Position numbers and translations under genes: made by a program. The notes beneath the pieces were generated by a model, which was not told where the DNA came from, searched no databases, and saw only the letters and a program-made list of their open reading frames with translations. From Spirochaetales bacterium (lineage in GTDB: Bacteria > Spirochaetota > Spirochaetia > DSM-2461), in assembly GCA_028533045.1 (NCBI GenBank), contig JAQQAP010000041.1, forward strand, positions 1 to 64,000: a stretch of 64,000 nucleotides of DNA. The letters run 5' to 3'. Position 1 is the first letter of the stretch. The number at the start of each line of letters is the position of its first letter. Positions 39,217 to 47,979 of the stretch are shown piece after piece.

Positions 39217-40863
39217 GTGTCCCTTAACTCCTCCTCCCGGAAGATCCCCAGCCTGGTTCTGGCAGCCATACTAGGGCTCCTTTACCTGCCGGTTCTGTTG
39301 ATTTTTCTTCGGGCCTTCTTCCGTGAGGGGAATATAAGCCTGGAGAATTTCCGGGTTATCCTCACCAATCCCTACTACGGGCGCCTTCTCTTATTCACCT
39401 TTCTTCAGGCCTTCTTAAGCGCCCTCTTTTCCCTGATTTTTGCCCTGATTCCGGCAGCCCTTTTTGTCCATTTCGATTTTCCCGGCAAAAAACTTCTTCT
39501 CTCCTTTACCACCCTGTCCTTCATACTCCCCCCCATTCTTGTGGTACTCGGATTTGTCATATTCTGGGGGAACAAGGGGAGTGTAAATACCCTTTTCATG
39601 GAGCTTTTGCATCTGGAGAAAGGGCCTTTTGAAATACTTTACTCCTTCAAAGCCATCATCCTGGCCCATGTGTTCTACAACATCCCCCTGGCCCTCCGCT
39701 TCACTTATAATCAGTGGGCCACCACCCCCCGGAGCCATTACGAGGCAGCCCGGCTCCTGGGCGCCAACCACAGACAAATATTCCGCTCCGTAACCCTCCC
39801 TCGGCTCACACCGGCTCTGGCTTCGGCCTTTCTCATTATCTTCCTCTACTGCTTTCTTAGCTTTGCGGTCATACTTGTCCTGGGAGGAGGCCCGCGCTTC
39901 AGTACCCTGGAAGTGGAGATCTACCGCCAGATAAAATTTAATCTCGATTTTTCTTTGGGTAGCGCCCTGGCTGCGGGGGAAACACTTATCTGTCTGCTAG
40001 CCCTGCTCATCTACTTCAAAGGCCCCCAAATCAAGGAAGACATTTCCACAGAAGAAACCATCCCTACAAGCAAAGTTCCCCTCAAATATCTCCCCCTTCT
40101 GATACTTTGCCTCCTTACAGGCCTGATTTTCTTCGGCGGTCCCATGGGCTCCCTTATTTTACGCTCCTTTCGCTACGCCCCTACCCGATCGGCGGAAGCC
40201 CGGCTTTCTCTCGAATGGTACAGGCAGCTCTTTTCCGCCACCTCCCGAAGCGGGGCGGCCCTTACTTTTCAGGCCGTAAAAAACAGCCTTTTCTTTGCCT
40301 TAAGCACAACCTTCACCGCCACAATTGTCGGGACCGGGTCTGCTTTTCTTCTCCACCGAAAAAAAGTCCCCCCCCTTACGGAACTCTTCCTTCTTCTTCC
40401 CATGGGAATATCCTCCATTGTCATGGCCCTGGGCTACCTGCTCATATCCACCGGAATGGAAAGAACGGCCCTCTTCAGCGACCTTTCGGTCATCCTGGCC
40501 CATAGCTTTATCGCCCTCCCCTTTGTGTACCGCAGCATTGCGGGAGCTCTGGCACAGATGGACCGGGGACTCAGAGAATCGGCTCTGCTTCAAGGGGCAC
40601 GGGAGATTCAATCTCTCTACCACATAGAACTTCCCCTTCTAATTAAACCGCTCATAACAGGGGCTCTCTTCTCCTTTGCCCTCTCCATGGGAGAAGTCAA
40701 TGCGGTTCTCATATTGGCCCCGGCCGACCGCATTACCATTCCCATAGCCATCTATCGCCTCATCGCCAGCTATAACTATCCCGGAGCCTGTGCCATGGGA
40801 ACCCTTCTCATTATCATCTCCCTAGCTGCGTTTTATGTACTCGACAGACAGGACAAAAATTAA
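39217..40863 (+). CDS. thiP: Thiamine ABC transporter permease
   Basis: 548 residues from a GTG one base after the thiB stop; a longer in-frame version starts inside thiB. Twelve predicted membrane segments in two homologous halves, each with an EAA-type ATPase-contact loop (HYEAARLLGANHRQIFRSVTLP near 200; LRESALLQGAREIQSLYHIELP near 475). This double-permease layout is typical of ThiP. No ThiQ ATPase follows: the next gene is an unrelated BrkB-family protein under its own promoter. The ATPase must be encoded elsewhere or shared. Confidence 0.93.
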   Translation: MSLNSSSRKIPSLVLAAILGLLYLPVLLIFLRAFFREGNISLENFRVILTNPYYGRLLLFTFLQAFLSALFSLIFALIPAALFVHFDFPGKKLLLSFTTLSFILPPILVVLGFVIFWGNKGSVNTLFMELLHLEKGPFEILYSFKAIILAHVFYNIPLALRFTYNQWATTPRSHYEAARLLGANHRQIFRSVTLPRLTPALASAFLIIFLYCFLSFAVILVLGGGPRFSTLEVEIYRQIKFNLDFSLGSALAAGETLICLLALLIYFKGPQIKEDISTEETIPTSKVPLKYLPLLILCLLTGLIFFGGPMGSLILRSFRYAPTRSAEARLSLEWYRQLFSATSRSGAALTFQAVKNSLFFALSTTFTATIVGTGSAFLLHRKKVPPLTELFLLLPMGISSIVMALGYLLISTGMERTALFSDLSVILAHSFIALPFVYRSIAGALAQMDRGLRESALLQGAREIQSLYHIELPLLIKPLITGALFSFALSMGEVNAVLILAPADRITIPIAIYRLIASYNYPGACAMGTLLIIISLAAFYVLDRQDKN

Positions 40864-40869
40864 TTCTTC

Positions 40870-40898
40870 TTGTCAGAGTGGTCCACATTAGCTATGAT
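40870..40898 (+). promoter_or_regulatory. yihY promoter, -10 box 6 nt before the ATG
   Basis: TTGTCA (40870-40875), a 17-bp spacer and TATGAT (40893-40898), then six bases to the ATG at 40905. Each box differs from consensus at one position. An in-frame GTG at 40878 lies inside the promoter and is not a likely start. Confidence 0.7.
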
Positions 40899-40904
40899 AA
40901 TGGC

Positions 40905-42077
40905 ATGACCATTTTGAAACCTTTGGACAAATTCTACCCCTTGGAATATGTAAAAAAACTGTTCAAACTGATTGTACGGGACCGCATCCCCGCCAAATCG
41001 ACCAGCCTCGCCTATACAACTATACTGGCCATGGTTCCCCTTATGACTATGCTGATTTCCTTCGGATCACGGGAGCTGGTGGAAGGCCCTGTAAAAGACT
41101 TGATTACCACCATAATTCTCCCCACCAGTCAGGATACGATTTTTCTCCATCTTACCTCCTTTGCAGAAAACAGCCGCAAACTGGGAACCTGGGGACTGAC
41201 CATTACCATAGTCGTCGTATTTCTTCTCATTAATAAAATTGAAATTGAAGTAAACGCCCTGCTCAGAGCCCGCCCCAACAGGAGTATTCTTACCCGGCTG
41301 GCTATTTACTTCATAACCATAATTGCCGGTGCTCTGACAATCGGGGGAAGTTTTTCCCTGACAAACGATCTGATTTCATTAATCTCCTGGGAGCTCCCCG
41401 CCGCCTTCTCTACTTTCCAAACGATTTTTTCTTCCCTGGGATCAATGGTGCTCATTGGACTCACCATTCTTCTTCTCATCAAACTGGTCTCTTCTGCCCG
41501 TCTAAAAACCAAAAGCGCCCTTGTGGGAGCGGTTACCGGGGCCATAGTGTGGGAGCTAACAAAAAAGATATTCTCCCTCTGGGCAACCTATTCCATTAGG
41601 AACTCCGTCATCTACGGCTCCCTTTTTATGATTCCCATACTTTTTATCTGGCTGAATTTAGCCTGGATAATCATTCTTTCCTCCCTTGAGATCGCCTATC
41701 TCCACCAGCACCCGGACTACCTGCTTTTCATTGAAGAAAACCGTCACGCTCCTTCTATACAGGCGGTAATGACCATGGAAATATTTCTGACAATAAAAGA
41801 GAAATTCCAGGAAGGAGAAAAAGCTCCCCAGCTGGAGGATCTTACCTTTCAAACAGGACTCCCCGAAGTGGAAGTTCTTTCCCTCCTGGACAGGCTTCTT
41901 AAGTACGTCCTCATAGTAAAAACCGATCAAAGAGGTTACGTTCCCGCATCAGATCCGGACCATGTGAGTCATAATGATTTAATAAGAGCCGCCCTGGATG
42001 AGGAAAGCGTAAACAGTTCCCTCTCCGATAGCGAGGGGAAAAAAATCTGGCTTGATTTTATAGAGAGCCGTATCTAA
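40905..42077 (+). CDS. YihY/BrkB-family inner membrane protein
   Basis: 390 residues. The N-terminal DRIPAKSTSLAYTTILAMVPLMTML (near 24-50) is the YihY/BrkB opening; six membrane segments follow, with LIGLTILLLIKLVSSARLKTKSALVGAVTGAIVWELTKK-type sequence near 190-225 and IPILFIWLNLAWIIILSSLEIAYL near 245. The C-terminal 120 residues are cytoplasmic and carry a winged-helix-like stretch (LEDLTFQTGLPEVEVLSLLDRLLK). The biochemical function of the family is not settled. Monocistronic; its 3' end overlaps the convergent gene at 42074 by 4 bp. Confidence 0.88.
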   Translation: MTILKPLDKFYPLEYVKKLFKLIVRDRIPAKSTSLAYTTILAMVPLMTMLISFGSRELVEGPVKDLITTIILPTSQDTIFLHLTSFAENSRKLGTWGLTITIVVVFLLINKIEIEVNALLRARPNRSILTRLAIYFITIIAGALTIGGSFSLTNDLISLISWELPAAFSTFQTIFSSLGSMVLIGLTILLLIKLVSSARLKTKSALVGAVTGAIVWELTKKIFSLWATYSIRNSVIYGSLFMIPILFIWLNLAWIIILSSLEIAYLHQHPDYLLFIEENRHAPSIQAVMTMEIFLTIKEKFQEGEKAPQLEDLTFQTGLPEVEVLSLLDRLLKYVLIVKTDQRGYVPASDPDHVSHNDLIRAALDEESVNSSLSDSEGKKIWLDFIESRI

Positions 42078-43069
42078 CGGATAAGGTACTGCATCCCCAA
42101 AAAAGCTGTCCATGAAGGATAATAGACATCATCGACCAAATAATTCCGGTAGATAAAATCACTAAAGAAATCCAGTTTATTCCCGGCATTCACCAGGAGC
42201 CCTCCCCCATAGGCTAACATATAGGTTTCGTCAAAAAGGGAAAACTGCAATTTACCGGTAAATGAAACTCTCTGTGTCACGGAATTTCGAATTAAACGAT
42301 AGAGTGTCGGATCATTAATAAAAGCTTCAAATCTAAAGTGAGAAAGAAGGGAGCGGTCATCGGTGGACAGATCTTCCTCAAAGACTACCCCCCACTGCAT
42401 ATGGGTACCCAGAAGGGAGTAGGAACCGGGCTTCTCATTAAAATAATTCCTCAGGGTAATTCCCAGATGGAGCTCATCATAGAGCATATCCACATCATCA
42501 TATTCCATGGAAAAACTGCCAAAACCGCCTTCTATTCCTATAGTTCGATTAAAAACTTCCGGATAAAAGGAAAGGTTATAGTTCATCCCCTCCAAAAAGT
42601 TCCCCTCAGTCCGAAGATTACTATCCAATTCCCCGTCTCCGGAAGAAGAATTCAAAAGAGGATAGGAAATAAACAATTCACCACGGGAGCGATCAAGACG
42701 GGCCTGTTCCTTGATGATTTCCTGAGTAATAAAATCTTTCTCTCCCTCATCCTCTACAATAATCTGTTCCTCTTCCCTGTCGAGGTACACTTCCTGCTCT
42801 TCGATAAACCGATCAATCTCTTCGGGATCGGCTTCCAGAGCATCCAGTGTCACCATGCGGGAAAGGGAAGTAATATAACTCTCGATTATCGCGTTCTCTC
42901 CATCCAGTTCCCGGGCTTGAAGAAAATGCTGCAAGGCCGCTTCAAACTCCCCTTCCTGAAGCTCTTCCAATCCCTGATCCACCAAAAGCTGAGCGGAAGG
43001 ATGGGAGGAGATCTGAGCAAAAATCAGTGTGGAAAGAGAGAAGAAAAAGACCGTTAGGAGGAGTCTCAT
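42074..43069 (-). CDS. Secreted protein with TPR-like start and beta-barrel-like C-terminus
   Basis: 331 residues from the ATG at 43069, which overlaps the aat stop (ATGA) with GGAGGAG upstream. Signal peptide 1-19 (LLLTVFFFSLSTLIFAQ). One TPR-like helix pair (LLVDQGLEELQEGEFEAALQ, HFLQARELDGENAI) is followed by an acidic coiled region, then from about residue 140 an alternating, aromatic-rich segment ending in TAFLGMQYLIR that looks like an outer-membrane barrel. Family not recognised. It is the last gene of the clpS-clpA-aat operon, an unexpected place for an envelope protein. Confidence 0.65.
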   Translation of the reverse strand: MRLLLTVFFFSLSTLIFAQISSHPSAQLLVDQGLEELQEGEFEAALQHFLQARELDGENAIIESYITSLSRMVTLDALEADPEEIDRFIEEQEVYLDREEEQIIVEDEGEKDFITQEIIKEQARLDRSRGELFISYPLLNSSSGDGELDSNLRTEGNFLEGMNYNLSFYPEVFNRTIGIEGGFGSFSMEYDDVDMLYDELHLGITLRNYFNEKPGSYSLLGTHMQWGVVFEEDLSTDDRSLLSHFRFEAFINDPTLYRLIRNSVTQRVSFTGKLQFSLFDETYMLAYGGGLLVNAGNKLDFFSDFIYRNYLVDDVYYPSWTAFLGMQYLIR

Positions 43070-43791
43070 CGGGCCGCCTTGATGAGGTGGGTATACTCGC
43101 TCCAATTGCCTTTCCAGGTTTTCTGCTTGGAAAGGGAGCGGCTCAACTCCTTTAAAAAAGTCTTACGGGGAACATCGACCGCTCCCATAGACCCCAGATG
43201 TTCCGTATGCTGTTGACAATCAATCATATCAAAGCCCAGCTCATGAAGAACGGCGGAGAGATAAATAAGGGCTATTTTGGAGCAGTTCGCTTCCAGAGCA
43301 AACATGGATTCCCCAAAGAAAGCGGCCCCCAGAGAGACTCCGTAGAGGCCCCCCTTTAATTCACCATCCCGCCAGACTTCCACAGAATGGGCATACCCCT
43401 CTTCGTGAAGCCGCAGATAAGCCCTTTCCATTTCGTCCGTAATCCAGGTGCCCCCCTGGCCTTTACGGCGGATGCTTTTACAATGACCAATGACGGCGGG
43501 GAAATCCCGGTCCAAGGTCATGGTATACTCTCTCTTCTTAAGGATTTTTTTCATGGAACGGGAAATACGCACATTCCGGGGATAGAGAACAAAGCGGGGG
43601 TCCAGACTCCACCAGAGGATGGGCTCTCCCTCATTGAACCAGGGAAAAATACCCTGGGCGTAGGCGGAAAGAAGCATCCCGGGGGAAAGATTCCCCCCTA
43701 CCCCGATCAAACCGTCACTGTCGGCGGTGGAAGGATCGGGAAAATCCACCCAATCCTCCGCACCCAGCCAGGGGAAATCGCCCCTATCCAT
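43066..43791 (-). CDS. aat: Leucyl/phenylalanyl-tRNA-protein transferase
   Basis: 241 residues. Diagnostic motifs include GLIGVGGNLSPGMLLSAYAQGIFPWFNEGEPILWWSLDPR-type sequence at 25-65, GGTWITDEMERAYLRLHEEGYAHSVEVW near 125, and SALHELGFDMIDCQQHTEHLGSMGA-type sequence near 190. Aat adds Leu or Phe to proteins bearing N-terminal Lys or Arg, creating N-degrons recognised by ClpS and degraded by ClpAP. Overlaps the clpA 3' end by 8 bp, so the tagging, recognition and unfolding enzymes are made together. Confidence 0.95.
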   Translation of the reverse strand: MDRGDFPWLGAEDWVDFPDPSTADSDGLIGVGGNLSPGMLLSAYAQGIFPWFNEGEPILWWSLDPRFVLYPRNVRISRSMKKILKKREYTMTLDRDFPAVIGHCKSIRRKGQGGTWITDEMERAYLRLHEEGYAHSVEVWRDGELKGGLYGVSLGAAFFGESMFALEANCSKIALIYLSAVLHELGFDMIDCQQHTEHLGSMGAVDVPRKTFLKELSRSLSKQKTWKGNWSEYTHLIKAAR

Positions 43792-46177
43792 GGGCCTTCA
43801 CCACATCAATGCGAATATCGTCCTTTTCCACCGAAACACGGGCTGTTCCCCCTTTGGACAGGTCTCCAAAGAGAACGGCATCTACAAAAAATTCCTTGAT
43901 TTTGTCCTCTATCAAACGAGAGACATTTCGAGCCCCGAATTCCTGGGAATACCCCTCTTGGGCCAGGAACGACACGGCCTGGCGGGTTATTTCCAGAGTA
44001 ACATTTTTCTCTTCCAATACGGCCCTAAAAGCTTTTATCTCCTTACGGACGATATCTTCCACCACTTCCTGGGGAAGATGGGCAAAGGGAATAATCTTAT
44101 CCAGGCGGTTACGGAATTCAGGCGAAAAAGTTTTCTCAACCGCATCATCCACCACGCCCCAATCACTGGTTTTACTGTCAAATCCAATGGCCGGTTTTCC
44201 GATATTCCGTGCCCCCGCATTGGAGGTCATAATCAGAATAACATGGCGGAAATCGGCCTTGCGCCCCTGATTGTCCGTAGCGGTGGCGTAATCCATTATT
44301 TGAAGCAAAATGTTGTAGATATCCTGGTGGGCCTTTTCAATTTCATCGAGCAGTAATACCGCATGGGGATGCTTGCGTACCCCTTCCGTGAGAAGTCCCC
44401 CCTCTTCAAAGCCGACGTATCCCGGAGGAGAGCCGATTAGACGGGAAACGGTATGTTTTTCCTGGTACTCACTCATATCAAAGCGGAGCAGAGTAATTCC
44501 CAATTCCTCCGCTATCTGACGGGCCAATTCGGTCTTACCTACCCCGGTGGGACCGACAAAAAGAAAGGATGCCACCGGCTTTTCCTGCTTTCCAAACCCG
44601 GCACGGGAGCGCTTAATAGCCTGAACCACACGCTCCACCGCATCGTCCTGCCCAAAGAGAACGGAAGTCAGTCTGTCTTTAAGATCCTTGAGCTGCTCCC
44701 TCTCATCGGAGGAGACGCTTTTTTCCGGTATCCGGGCGATGCGGGCTACAACCTTTTCCACATCTTCCAGGGTTACCGTACGCTCATCGGGACCGACTTC
44801 AGGACTCTCCGGCAAATCATCCTCGGAAAAAAGGTCGCCCCCGTAATCCCGGTCTTCATCGCTCTCTTCACTGGGTGTCGCAGGTGCAGCGTTACCATAG
44901 AGAACCTTCCAGGAACCGGCCTCGTCAATCAGATCAATGGCCTTGTCCGGAAGAAAGCGCTCCTGAATATGGATGGCTGAAAGGCGGACAGCCCCCTCAA
45001 GGGCTTCATCGGTATAGGTCACATTATGATGCTCTTCAAAGGAGGGCTTAAGCCCCTGTAGTATTTCCAGAGTTTCCTCATGGGTCGGCTCGGGTACATC
45101 GATTTTTTGGAAGCGCCGGGCCAGGGCATGGTCCTTCTCAAAATACTTCTTATACTCCACGTAGGTGGTGGAGCCGATACATTTGAGATTCCCCCGCACC
45201 AAAGCCGGCTTAAGAAGGTTGGAAGCATCCATAGAACCGCCCGAAACGGCACCGGCTCCTACAATGGTATGAATTTCATCAATAAAAAGGATGGCCCGCT
45301 CCTCTTCGGCCAGTTCGGCCATGACCATTTTCATCCGCTCTTCAAAATCACCCCGATACTTGGTTCCCGCCAAAAGAGCTCCCATATCAAGAGAATAAAT
45401 AGTGTAATCCTTAAGCTGATGAGGAACGTCTCCAGTGCTGATGCGCTGGGCCAAACCTTCGGAGATGGCCGTTTTACCCACCCCCGGTTCCCCCACGTGA
45501 AGGGGGTTATTTTTTAAACGGCGGCAGAGAACCTGTATGGTCCTCTCCAAAATTTCCTTTCTTCCGATAAGAGGTTCCAGCTTGCCCTCATCGGCCATAG
45601 CTGTGAGGTTTACGGTAAAACGGTCGAGACCTTTCTTTTTCTTGCGGTTTTTCGCCCGGCCGATCCGCTCGGACATCTCCTCGTCTTCAAAGAGGGTATC
45701 CGTATAGCTATCTTCATCCAGTTCGTCTTCATCCTCATCAAGTTCTTCTTCCTCAAGACCGTGGGAGACAACATTCAGAAGGTCAAGACGACCAAGTCCG
45801 GCTTTTTTAAGATAGTAGGCACCGTAGGATTCGGCCTCGTCAAAAAGAGCGACAATCAGGTCCGCCGGATAAACGACTTCCCTTCCGGAAGCGGCAATAT
45901 GGGTCACCATCCTCTCCAAAACATCCATTAGGCCGGTGGTCTGAATCGGCTCGGCCCCGTCTTCAATAGTAGGAATATGTTTATCCATATAGGAGGTAAG
46001 ATTAAGCCCCAAGGTCTTCATATCCACTTCGCAGCGGGCAAAAATTTCCCGGGGAGTATCAAACCCCAAAGAGCAGTAAAGAATATGCTCCGGGGTGAAG
46101 TATTCGTGATTTTTCTCTTTCGCAAAGAGAAAACCCTGGTTCAGAATGGCCTGGACTTCTTCGTGGAGCTCAATCAT
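43784..46177 (-). CDS. clpA: ATP-dependent Clp protease ATP-binding subunit ClpA
   Basis: 797 residues, close to E. coli ClpA (758). N-terminal Clp repeat domain (about 1-145), then an acidic linker rich in Glu/Asp, and two AAA+ modules: Walker A HVGEPGVGKTAI near 230 and GPTGVGKTELARQ near 520, with DEIHTIVGAGAVSGG and LLLDEIEKAH Walker B motifs. No ClpB-type middle domain, which supports ClpA. An extra acidic segment (about 455-490, EESDEDRDYGG and following) lies between the AAA modules. Unfolds substrates for ClpP; clpP is not in the window. Start overlaps the clpS stop (TAATG). Confidence 0.96.
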   Translation of the reverse strand: MIELHEEVQAILNQGFLFAKEKNHEYFTPEHILYCSLGFDTPREIFARCEVDMKTLGLNLTSYMDKHIPTIEDGAEPIQTTGLMDVLERMVTHIAASGREVVYPADLIVALFDEAESYGAYYLKKAGLGRLDLLNVVSHGLEEEELDEDEDELDEDSYTDTLFEDEEMSERIGRAKNRKKKKGLDRFTVNLTAMADEGKLEPLIGRKEILERTIQVLCRRLKNNPLHVGEPGVGKTAISEGLAQRISTGDVPHQLKDYTIYSLDMGALLAGTKYRGDFEERMKMVMAELAEEERAILFIDEIHTIVGAGAVSGGSMDASNLLKPALVRGNLKCIGSTTYVEYKKYFEKDHALARRFQKIDVPEPTHEETLEILQGLKPSFEEHHNVTYTDEALEGAVRLSAIHIQERFLPDKAIDLIDEAGSWKVLYGNAAPATPSEESDEDRDYGGDLFSEDDLPESPEVGPDERTVTLEDVEKVVARIARIPEKSVSSDEREQLKDLKDRLTSVLFGQDDAVERVVQAIKRSRAGFGKQEKPVASFLFVGPTGVGKTELARQIAEELGITLLRFDMSEYQEKHTVSRLIGSPPGYVGFEEGGLLTEGVRKHPHAVLLLDEIEKAHQDIYNILLQIMDYATATDNQGRKADFRHVILIMTSNAGARNIGKPAIGFDSKTSDWGVVDDAVEKTFSPEFRNRLDKIIPFAHLPQEVVEDIVRKEIKAFRAVLEEKNVTLEITRQAVSFLAQEGYSQEFGARNVSRLIEDKIKEFFVDAVLFGDLSKGGTARVSVEKDDIRIDVVKAHG

Positions 46178-46479
46178 TACACCTTCTCCAGTATCGATTT
46201 GAGGGGAAAGCCCCTCTCGCGGGCCAGCCGGGTTACCTGATGGACCTTGGTGGAACCTATGTCGTAGGTATAAACACCTACGATCCCTTTCCCCTTCTTA
46301 TGAACATCAAGCATAATCTGAGTCGCTTCAAGGGGAGCTTTATGGAAAATGCCGCTCAAGACTTCCACAACAAAGTCCTGGGGCGTATAGTCGTCATTAA
46401 GCAGAATGACCCGGTACATGGAGGGCTCTTTAAGCTCTTCCTCCTCAATCACACTGCCCGAATATTCATAATCAGCCAT
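46177..46479 (-). CDS. clpS: ClpS adaptor of the N-degron pathway
   Basis: 100 residues. Core motifs: MYRVILLNDDYTPQDFVVEVL (substrate-pocket Asn-Asp and the following helix), MLDVHKKGKGIVGVY and RERGFPLKSILE. ClpS delivers proteins with N-terminal Leu, Phe, Tyr or Trp to ClpA. First gene of clpS-clpA-aat-42074. The promoter TTGCCA-17-TAGAGT ends 6 nt before the ATG, implying leaderless translation. Confidence 0.96.
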   Translation of the reverse strand: MADYEYSGSVIEEEELKEPSMYRVILLNDDYTPQDFVVEVLSGIFHKAPLEATQIMLDVHKKGKGIVGVYTYDIGSTKVHQVTRLARERGFPLKSILEKV

Positions 46480-46485
46480 AACTTT

Positions 46486-46514
46486 ACTCTACCCCTTTGC
46501 CACAATTTTGGCAA
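46486..46514 (-). promoter_or_regulatory. clpS operon promoter, -10 box 6 nt before the ATG
   Basis: Minus strand TTGCCA (46509-46514), a 17-bp spacer, TAGAGT (46486-46491), six bases, ATG. The upstream AGGGG is inside the promoter spacer and cannot act as a Shine-Dalgarno if this promoter is used. Confidence 0.6.
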
Positions 46515-46530
46515 GCTTAGCCCCGTTTAT

Positions 46531-46568
46531 AAAAAAGGGCCTTCTCCGCTATGGGAGAAGACCTTTTA
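46531..46568 (-). terminator. Terminator of trxA
   Basis: Minus strand AAGGTCTTCTCC and GGAGAAGGCCCTT form a long stem with small mismatches around a 6-nt loop, followed by TTTTTT. It lies 18 bp after the trxA stop and before the clpS promoter. Confidence 0.8.
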
Positions 46569-46585
46569 TCCAGACTGAATAGTGA

Positions 46586-46906
46586 CTACATCAACTCTTC
46601 AATAGTTGCCTGAAGCACATCTTCACTCTGAACGCCAACGTACTGCTTGGCCATTTCCCCATCCTTAAAGACCATAATGGTAGGAATGGAGCTTACACCG
46701 TATTTCTGAGCAGCCTGCTGCTGCTCGTCCACATTCATTTTGGAAATTACCGCTTTGTCTCCCATGGACTCGGCAAGACGCTCCACAATGGGGCCCTGCA
46801 TTCGGCAAGGACCACACCAGGGTGCCCAGAAGTCTACGAGAACAATACCTTTCTCAATCAGCTTGTCAAAATTTTCATCTGTTACGTTTACAACACCCTG
46901 TGCCAT
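46586..46906 (-). CDS. trxA: Thioredoxin
   Basis: 106 residues with the active site FWAPWCGPCRMQGP (Cys31, Cys34), cis-Pro in SSIPTIMVFKDGE, and no signal peptide. General cytoplasmic dithiol reductant. AAGGAG ribosome site; a TATAAT box lies upstream near 46966. Single gene with its own terminator. Confidence 0.97.
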   Translation of the reverse strand: MAQGVVNVTDENFDKLIEKGIVLVDFWAPWCGPCRMQGPIVERLAESMGDKAVISKMNVDEQQQAAQKYGVSSIPTIMVFKDGEMAKQYVGVQSEDVLQATIEELM

Positions 46907-47032
46907 AGGAATCTCCTTGTTATCGGGGAATTAAAACTCCCGTTCTATATTCAATATTTATTATAGGGGAATATAATAACTTTGTCCCCCAAAGGCAAAT
47001 TTTTCTAACAATTTTTTTACACAATAGAGACT

Positions 47033-47059
47033 TTACACGACTTGTGTAATACATATACA
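47033..47059 (+). promoter_or_regulatory. Promoter with overlapping palindrome before the outer-membrane-like gene
   Basis: TTACAC and GTGTAA form a 17-bp palindrome with a 5-bp centre (47033-47049); a further TTACACAA lies at 47017-47024. The palindrome overlaps a -35 TTTACA (47032-47037) whose -10 is TATACA (47054-47059) at a 16-bp spacing. This layout suggests a repressor or activator site for the gene at 47112. The cognate regulator is unknown. Confidence 0.45.
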
Positions 47060-47111
47060 ATAAGCTCCAATAATAAACTTAATGTAAAAAGACATTAAAA
47101 ATGGAGAGATT

Positions 47112-47900
47112 ATGAAACAAAAGATTCTATTTGCCCTGGCAGTTCTTCTGACGGCCTCACTGCCCCTGTTCGCCGGCGACGATGACGTAGACATGTCCAA
47201 TCCGGTCGATCCTTACACAAAGTTGGGAATTAGTTACGGAACTGGCGGTCTTAATATCAGCAGCATGGTTGTCTTCGGACGAAGCCAAACATGTAAGTCC
47301 GGTATTATTTTTAACGTCAATGACGTGGCAAGCCTGGACGCCGATGACATTAACTACAGACTCAGAGTCGGTCAGATTAGCACTGTTAACGGTATCGGTT
47401 TTTCCGTAGATGCTATCAACGCTTACCATTCAGATCTTTACGGAAGAATGAGCGTGATTCAAGCCGGTATAAACGCATCGATCCCTATCGCTGATAGGTT
47501 TATGTTCTTCCCCGTTCTCTATACGGGACCGGTAATCGTAGAAAATACTACCGAATTCCTCTTTGAACGAACCGTTGGCACCACATATTACTCCTACGTG
47601 GAAGACTATGACTCCAGCGGCGGCTACGACATCGCCTCAATGGTAGGAACGGCCATGCTCTATGCAAATGCCAAAATTACCGAAAAGTTCTGGGCCTTGG
47701 GAAGCATCTCCTACACCAACAGCTACTGGGGTAAATCCTTTACCGATGATGTTGTGGACGGCGGTCTCCAGGTTGATCCCCTCTCAATGGATCTTACCGT
47801 AGGTTTCCAAATTACAAAAAGCCAGAACATTACCGTTTGCTGGGACTATGTTGAAGATGATTCGGATGATTTTTCCATCTCATACAACTACGCCTTCTAA
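47112..47900 (+). CDS. Secreted outer-membrane beta-barrel-like protein
   Basis: 262 residues. Signal peptide 1-21 (ILFALAVLLTASLPLFAG). The mature part alternates polar and hydrophobic residues, is rich in Gly/Tyr/Ser and ends in Phe (ISYNYAF), a common C-terminal outer-membrane insertion signal. Several strand-like segments (KLGISYGTGGLNISSMVVFG, MDLTVGFQITKSQNITVCW) support a small barrel. No specific family recognised. It is monocistronic, with a hairpin terminator 20 bp after the stop and an operator-like palindrome in its promoter. Confidence 0.7.
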   Translation: MKQKILFALAVLLTASLPLFAGDDDVDMSNPVDPYTKLGISYGTGGLNISSMVVFGRSQTCKSGIIFNVNDVASLDADDINYRLRVGQISTVNGIGFSVDAINAYHSDLYGRMSVIQAGINASIPIADRFMFFPVLYTGPVIVENTTEFLFERTVGTTYYSYVEDYDSSGGYDIASMVGTAMLYANAKITEKFWALGSISYTNSYWGKSFTDDVVDGGLQVDPLSMDLTVGFQITKSQNITVCWDYVEDDSDDFSISYNYAF

Positions 47901-47919
47901 TTAATCATTCAAATTCAAA

Positions 47920-47954
47920 AGAGGCTGTCCCAATATAGAATAGGGACAGCCTCT
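47920..47954 (-). terminator. Convergent terminator hairpin
   Basis: AGAGGCTGTCCC (47920-47931) and GGGACAGCCTCT (47943-47954) make a 12-bp perfect stem with an 11-nt loop. The T-run is on the minus strand (TTTT), favouring termination of the transporter gene, but the stem should also serve the plus-strand gene ending at 47900. Confidence 0.85.
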
Positions 47955-47979
47955 GAAGATACCATTTACCCTAGCACGA

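Noticed and set aside
40878..40904. GTG at 40878 as the start of yihY
   Set aside because: It falls between the -35 and -10 boxes of a good promoter, so it would not be in the mRNA; the ATG at 40905 fits better.
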